From contig DAOVQB010000156.1 of NCBI GenBank assembly GCA_030628905.1, forward strand, positions 1-10,749: a stretch of DNA of 10,749 nucleotides, given 5' to 3'. The stretch is from DAOVQB01 sp023128935. Its GTDB lineage: Bacteria > Eisenbacteria > RBG-16-71-46 > CAIMUX01 > WJJG01. This document shows, in pieces, positions 7,401 through 10,749 of this stretch (positions are counted from its first letter, which is position 1; each line of letters starts with the position of its first letter). A program made the position numbers and the translations under genes. The notes under the pieces are model-generated. The model had not been told where the DNA came from and ran no database searches. It saw only the letters and a program-made list of their open reading frames with translations.

Positions 7401-8010
7401 CTCCTACCCTGGCCGGGCCTATGACGGCGGCTTGGTGGAAGTGTCTATCGACGGTGGTCCCTTCGAGCAGATCACGCCCGTGGGCGATTACACGCACACC
7501 ATACGGATCGGCAGCACCCCGGGGCCATTCCCAGAGAATACACCTGTTTTCTCCGGCAACAGCGATTGGCAGGCGGTGCGCTTTGAGCTGGGCGAGCTGC
7601 AGGCGGATGTGGTCTTCCGTTTCCGCTTCGGATCCGACGGCGCCGACGTGCGCGAAGGCTGGTACATCGATGACATCGAGATCTTCGGCCTTGGCACATC
7701 TGCAGACATCGGGGAGGAGGTCCGCCAGCCAGTGCGCCTGACCCTGGCACCGAGCAGCCCGAACCCCTTCGGCAACAACACGCGCATCAGCTTTGCGCTG
7801 CCCGAAACTGGCCAGGCCACGCTGGAGGTGTTCGATGCCAGCGGGCGCCTGGTCCGGACACTGATCAATGGCATGTTACCAGCAGGCTCGCACACGGCTG
7901 TTTGGCGGGGCGCGGACGATGCCCGCCGCCCAGCCCCCAGCGGTCTTTACTACTGCCGCCTGAGCACGGACGAAGGCATGCTCAAGCGCGCGGTCGTGCT
8001 TCTGAGATAG
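4462..8010 (+). CDS. Secreted gingipain-like C25 cysteine protease with Ig-like, jelly-roll and FlgD-Ig-like sorting modules
   Basis: A 1182-residue exported multidomain protease. Layout: signal peptide (hydrophobic 14-30, likely cut after A32); gingipain-type propeptide region about 45-220 with the KGFPALPDVRRSVIIP block; C25 catalytic region about 245-575. Catalytic His442 lies in NYTGHGSTTSWG and Cys475 in VSVACYNGNF, 33 residues apart as in gingipain R (His211/Cys244), with CFAEAW at 485-490 also matching gingipains. Two Ig/CARDB-like modules follow (about 668-778 and 780-890), each with a GDG...GE motif. An immune-inhibitor-A/MAM-like jelly roll occupies about 895-1078, ending GWYIDDIEIFG. 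The last about 90 residues (SPNPFGNNTRI...PAGSHTAVW...SGLYYCRL...) are a FlgD-Ig/type IX-like C-terminal module used for secretion or surface attachment in FCB bacteria. Cleavage specificity cannot be predicted. A paralogue follows 151 bases downstream. Confidence 0.95.
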   Translation: MLPNHSPRMPRNGLLLGMALLATLALSGAAGAKWVDLGGGPLDVTLIESDGARSIIEITLGGFEATPVTIDSETYYEIALEGTSVQQEKGFPALPDVRRSVIIPDDQEMSITLLSSTYVDLPGMPIAPSKGHLPRSINPETVPYTFGQFYQTDTVYPPSVVEAHDPYILRDFRGIVADANAFQYMNDGQTLRVYTHMRLEVTPVGPGMINVLDRPGHPETMDPQFVKLYEHHFLNYDNKRYDPVLEDGGLLIITYDAFLPNVEPLYLWKMQKGLLTKLVTLSETGSTSGQILSYIQNEYNTGWLGYVLLVGDAPQLPTIDYSSGSDPSYSLLAGGDSYPDIFVGRLSAENPSQVDTQVQRTITYERDAPAGVVWPQYGCGIASNQGPGHHGEYDDEHEDLIREKLLAYGYIHVDQIYDPYGTSTMVTNAMNEGRGIVNYTGHGSTTSWGSTGFSNSHVNALVNDNMLPFIVSVACYNGNFTSATCFAEAWLRATHDDQPTGAIAAYMSTAGQSWSPPMDMQDEAVDLLVADEMRTIGGLWFNGSCLMIDLNGGQGEHEFKCWTIFGDPSLAVRTKAPEEMAVSHTGTLFLGQDEYDVHIPGVEGALCALYNEEVIYGTALTNGAGMATISLDPLPPEPMNLTLTVTAYNKVTYVGDVEVIPAEGPYLLIDEVVYIDSGGDGLVNAGETVDMLVKLRNVGIETAANVNAEITDCTELIDLIVAFQTYPDIPPGGEAWCDAPYSFGVAPHCPDGHTELMPLLIYGEERLTWNAQISFVVHAPDISVESIEIDDTIGGDGNYRLDPGETATVAITLLNAGSGRLDDITGIFTCSHPQVTILAGTGTHAGLGEGESGLLEPIFEVSVDPAFAAFAADFGLQVTGTNSYDHLFEIPLPIGGFYETVEQGSPGWTHYFATAGFNDEWHISTQRNHTPNGTHSWKCGDTGFGSYGNLLDAALETPAVTIAGECELLFWMWIDAEESGSYPGRAYDGGLVEVSIDGGPFEQITPVGDYTHTIRIGSTPGPFPENTPVFSGNSDWQAVRFELGELQADVVFRFRFGSDGADVREGWYIDDIEIFGLGTSADIGEEVRQPVRLTLAPSSPNPFGNNTRISFALPETGQATLEVFDASGRLVRTLINGMLPAGSHTAVWRGADDARRPAPSGLYYCRLSTDEGMLKRAVVLLR

Positions 8011-8043
8011 GGGCACCTACAATCCGGCTGTTCAAGTCAGAGA

Positions 8044-8087
8044 GGCGGGCGGAAGGCGGTCCCTTTGGGCAATGCCTTCCGCCCGTC
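8044..8087 (+). terminator. Strong intergenic hairpin after the first protease, no T-tract
   Basis: GGGCGGAAGGC (8047-8057) pairs perfectly with GCCTTCCGCCC (8074-8084). Three more pairs extend the base (one G-U), for a 14-bp stem. The 16-base loop contains an inner CCC-TTT-GGG that could pair. It begins 34 bases after the stop codon. No run of T follows on either strand, so it is not a textbook intrinsic terminator; it may stabilise the 3' end of the upstream message or attenuate read-through into the second protease. Confidence 0.55.
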
Positions 8088-8150
8088 CCTTGAGGGGGTG
8101 CCCGTTGCGTTCACTGAGGTCCCGGCTTCGCGCTGGACGGAATTAGAACA

Positions 8151-8155
8151 GGAGG
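8151..8155 (+). promoter_or_regulatory. Shine-Dalgarno of the second protease
   Basis: GGAGG sits 6 bases before the ATG at 8162, the same spacing as in the first protease gene. It fixes a start that leads straight into a signal peptide. No separate promoter with acceptable hexamers was seen between 8088 and 8150. Confidence 0.8.
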
Positions 8156-8161
8156 TTGGCA

Positions 8162-10749
8162 ATGAAGCGCCACTTCGCAGGAATGATGCTCCTTGGATTC
8201 ATCGCCCTCGCGGTCTGCACCACCTGGCCAGCTCAGGCCGCCTGGCTCGCCTTTGATCAAGATGCCCCACCCGGGGAACCGGAAGTCTCCGTTCTCGCCG
8301 ACACGCCTGCCCTGCTTCACCTGCAGGTAAACGTCCCGGGCATGTGGGCGGAGGACCGCCAAACGCCCGAGGGGTTAGACAGCTATGTAGAAATCCCAGG
8401 CCACGGGCACACGCTGCCCATCGGATCACCCGCGGTCCCGGTGGTGCGCTTTATCGTGGAGATCCCATGCGGGGCAGAGCTGTATCCCCAGGCGGTAGCA
8501 GGGGCAGGTCAAGTCTACGACATGGGCAGCCATGTGCTCCGCGAGCGTCTCTATCCGGTACAGCCCGCGGTTGAGAAGGATCGGGACCGCTATGACCCCG
8601 GTTCCTTCCAGCGAGATGCGGATGCCTATCTGCGCTCTAGTGCCATCCCGGAGGGCCTGGTGTCGGTTCGCGAGATCGGAGAGCTGCGTGGTCACCGGCT
8701 CGCCCTTGTAGAAGTCAAGCCGGTTGCCTATGAGCCCGTGGAGGGCAGTCTCCTCTGCCACAGCCGGATCGATGTGATGATCTCTATGAGCGGCGCGGAG
8801 ATTGAACGGACACAGGCGGTGATCAACCACTACTACTCGCCGCCGTTCGACCGTTTGCTCAACTGCGTTTCGGCCAACCATCACAGCTTCCTGGGTGGCC
8901 GGCGGGATCTGCCTGTTCTCCCGATCGGATTGCTCATCATTACGGCCGATCAATTCGAGTCCGCTCTAGACCCGCTGGTCGAGTGGAAAACAAAGAAGGG
9001 CTACTACACGACTGTGGCCACACTGTCGCAGACGGGCAGTACGAAGGAAGAGATCACGGACTTCATTGAGGACGCATACAACACCTGGCCCGTTCCTCCC
9101 ACCTGGGTGCTCCTGGTCGGAGACACGAATCTCATCCCCTACTATACGGGTCCGGGATCGGGAACGGCCACCGACCTCTACTTCGGAACGATCACCGGCG
9201 GAGATTACCTCCCCGAGGTCTATCTGGGCCGCTTCCCGGCCAGAACCACGGCACACGTGAACACGATGGTCGAGAAGGTTGTCGATTTCGAGAAGCTCAT
9301 GCTCTCGAACGGAGTCGAGTTCACCAACTGGGCCACATGGATTGCTTCGGATGACATGGGTGCGATGGCAGAAGGCACGCACAACTACGTGATCGAGAAC
9401 TATTTCCCCCCCGAGATGAACCACACCAAGATCTACGAGCGTCTCGGTGGCAGCACACAGGACATCACGAACGCCTTGAACGATGGAACGGTGATCGTCA
9501 ACTACTCCGGACATGGTTCCACGACCAGTTGGGGTTGTGTCCCCTTCAATCAGAACAATGTCCGGAATCTGAACAACCTTGACATGTATCCCTTTGTTAT
9601 CAGCAACGCCTGCGTGACCGGAACCTACAACAATACTGAGTGCTACGGTGAGACCTGGGTCATTGAACCCGAGAAGGGCGCGACATCGTTCTGGGGCGCC
9701 TCAGCCGGCACGTATTGGGACGAGGATGACATCCTGGAGAAGCGGCTCTGGCAGGCATTCTGGGAGCAGGAATGCTATGACCTGGGATCCATGACCAACG
9801 CCGCACTCTACGGCGTCTACATACACTATGGTGGCGGTGGTTTAAGCCACCACTACTACGACTGCTATAACATCATGGGCGATCCCTCCATGGACTTGTG
9901 GGCCACAATTCCGAACAGTCTTGAGGCCGACTACTTGCCGGTCTTTCTCATCGGCATGACTGAATTCACGGCAACAGTTACCGAGAATGGTGTGCCGGTC
10001 GAGAATGCCCTGGTCTGCATCTACATGCCCGGCGAAGTCTACGCGGCAGCGTACACCAACGCCGCGGGGGAAGCCGTCATTGAGGTGGACCCGACGCCAC
10101 AGTCCGTGGGCACGATGTTTGTAACTGTCACCAAGCATGATCACGAGCCGCATTTCGGCAGTGTGCAAGTCATGCCCGCCAGCGGACCGTTCCTGGTTTT
10201 CGAGTCCTGCACCGTGGATGATGATCAGCTCGGTGAGAGCTGCGGCAACGGGGATGGCGCCGCCGATAGCGGCGAGACACTGGAGCTGGTAGTGACCCTG
10301 GAGAACGTGGGCGTCGATCCGGCGGTTGACGTCAGCGCGACCCTGACGGCTGATGATCCTTTCATCACGATCCTCGATGACACCGAGGATTTCGGCACGA
10401 TTCCAGCCGGCCAGATGGCCACCAGCTACGATGACTTCGACGTGCGCATCGCCTCCACTTGCCCGGATGGTCACATTGTCCACTTCGATCTGGTGATCAC
10501 TGCTCAGGATCGTCCCACGTGGGAGACTGGATTCAATCTCCCTGTAGATGCGCCCGCATTGGCCATCTCGCGCGTGATTGTAGACGACACCATCGCCGGC
10601 AACGGCAACGGCATCGCGGATCCCGGCGAGCAGATCGACTACTACGTGTTCCTCGCGAACAGTGGCGGCGAGGATGCGGTAGATGTGAATGTCAATCTCA
10701 TCTCCGGCTCTAGCTTTGTGACAATCGATCAAGCCCAGGGAGGCGCGGC
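8162..10749 (+). CDS. Second secreted gingipain-like C25 cysteine protease (3' end beyond window)
   Basis: The frame is open from the ATG to the right edge: 862 codons, no stop, so the gene is partial. Signal peptide: MKRH, a hydrophobic stretch 6-20 and a likely cut after A26 (PAQA|A). The propeptide-like region is about 40-230 and includes IGSPAVPVVRFIVEIP. The C25 catalytic region is about 253-580, with His451 in NYSGHGSTTSWG and Cys484 in ISNACVTGTYN, again 33 residues apart; a second Cys lies 10 residues after the catalytic one, as in the upstream paralogue. GDPSMDLWA (573-581) closes the domain, like GDPSLAVRT upstream. A short beta-domain follows, then two CARDB-like modules with GNGDGAADSGE (695-705) and GNGNGIADPGE (813-823). 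A jelly roll and FlgD-Ig-like tail may follow beyond the edge, as in the paralogue; this is inference. The two genes appear to derive from an old tandem duplication, since similarity is confined to motifs and architecture. Confidence 0.95.
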   Translation, partial: MKRHFAGMMLLGFIALAVCTTWPAQAAWLAFDQDAPPGEPEVSVLADTPALLHLQVNVPGMWAEDRQTPEGLDSYVEIPGHGHTLPIGSPAVPVVRFIVEIPCGAELYPQAVAGAGQVYDMGSHVLRERLYPVQPAVEKDRDRYDPGSFQRDADAYLRSSAIPEGLVSVREIGELRGHRLALVEVKPVAYEPVEGSLLCHSRIDVMISMSGAEIERTQAVINHYYSPPFDRLLNCVSANHHSFLGGRRDLPVLPIGLLIITADQFESALDPLVEWKTKKGYYTTVATLSQTGSTKEEITDFIEDAYNTWPVPPTWVLLVGDTNLIPYYTGPGSGTATDLYFGTITGGDYLPEVYLGRFPARTTAHVNTMVEKVVDFEKLMLSNGVEFTNWATWIASDDMGAMAEGTHNYVIENYFPPEMNHTKIYERLGGSTQDITNALNDGTVIVNYSGHGSTTSWGCVPFNQNNVRNLNNLDMYPFVISNACVTGTYNNTECYGETWVIEPEKGATSFWGASAGTYWDEDDILEKRLWQAFWEQECYDLGSMTNAALYGVYIHYGGGGLSHHYYDCYNIMGDPSMDLWATIPNSLEADYLPVFLIGMTEFTATVTENGVPVENALVCIYMPGEVYAAAYTNAAGEAVIEVDPTPQSVGTMFVTVTKHDHEPHFGSVQVMPASGPFLVFESCTVDDDQLGESCGNGDGAADSGETLELVVTLENVGVDPAVDVSATLTADDPFITILDDTEDFGTIPAGQMATSYDDFDVRIASTCPDGHIVHFDLVITAQDRPTWETGFNLPVDAPALAISRVIVDDTIAGNGNGIADPGEQIDYYVFLANSGGEDAVDVNVNLISGSSFVTIDQAQGGA

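Noticed and set aside
8207..8218. Possible lipobox (LAVC, Cys19) in the second protease signal peptide
   Set aside because: Val at -1 does not fit the usual Gly/Ala before the lipid-modified Cys, and a better signal peptidase I site (PAQA|A) follows.
9842..10732. 296-codon open frame on the minus strand inside the second protease gene
   Set aside because: Antisense to conserved Ig-like modules, with no recognisable domain or ribosome binding site noted; treated as a shadow.

Overview
The window holds five bacterial protein-coding genes in two divergent groups, separated by a 335-base intergenic region. Two features suggest a GC-rich member of the FCB supergroup, or a related uncultivated phylum such as those called Eisenbacteria, Krumholzibacteriota or Latescibacterota. 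One is a gingipain-type (C25) secreted protease ending in a FlgD-Ig/type IX-like C-terminal sorting module. The other is a large cytoplasmic GH57/DUF3536 protein. The phylum is an inference from protein style; the window has no rRNA or other marker gene.

Left part, minus strand (4126 down to 1): three genes read in one direction. They are a zinc-binding Sir2 NAD-dependent protein deacylase (4126-3293), a GH57/DUF3536 glycoside hydrolase (3283-686) starting 9 bases after the sirtuin stop, and a Rho-N/SAP-like protein (580-1) that runs off the left edge. The third gene starts with a good ribosome binding site. It has an N-terminal helical domain followed by a very basic, Ala/Lys/Arg/Gln-rich tail, which becomes a perfect-period heptad repeat (7 copies of a 21-base unit) at the window edge. 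The first two genes are almost certainly co-transcribed; the third probably is too, after a 105-base gap. All three products look cytoplasmic.

Middle (4127-4461): a divergent intergenic region. It carries an array of about five short GC-rich repeats spaced alternately 17 and 18 bases (4221-4307), a plausible sigma70-like promoter pointing right (4345-4373), and a strong Shine-Dalgarno (4451-4455) that fixes the start of the first protease at 4462.

Right part, plus strand (4462 to the end): two consecutive paralogous secreted C25 proteases. Each has a signal peptide, a gingipain-like propeptide region, a His/Cys catalytic pair exactly 33 residues apart, and then tandem Ig-like modules with a Gly/Asp-rich GDG...D.GE signature. 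The first protein is complete (1182 aa) and also has a jelly-roll domain and a FlgD-Ig-like C-terminal module. The second is cut by the right edge after 862 codons. A 14-bp-stem hairpin lies between them.

The right half looks like a surface or secreted proteolysis locus. The left half looks like an intracellular unit linking an NAD-dependent deacylase, an alpha-glucan-type enzyme and a lysine-rich, histone-H1-like protein. That last combination is the least explained part of the window.
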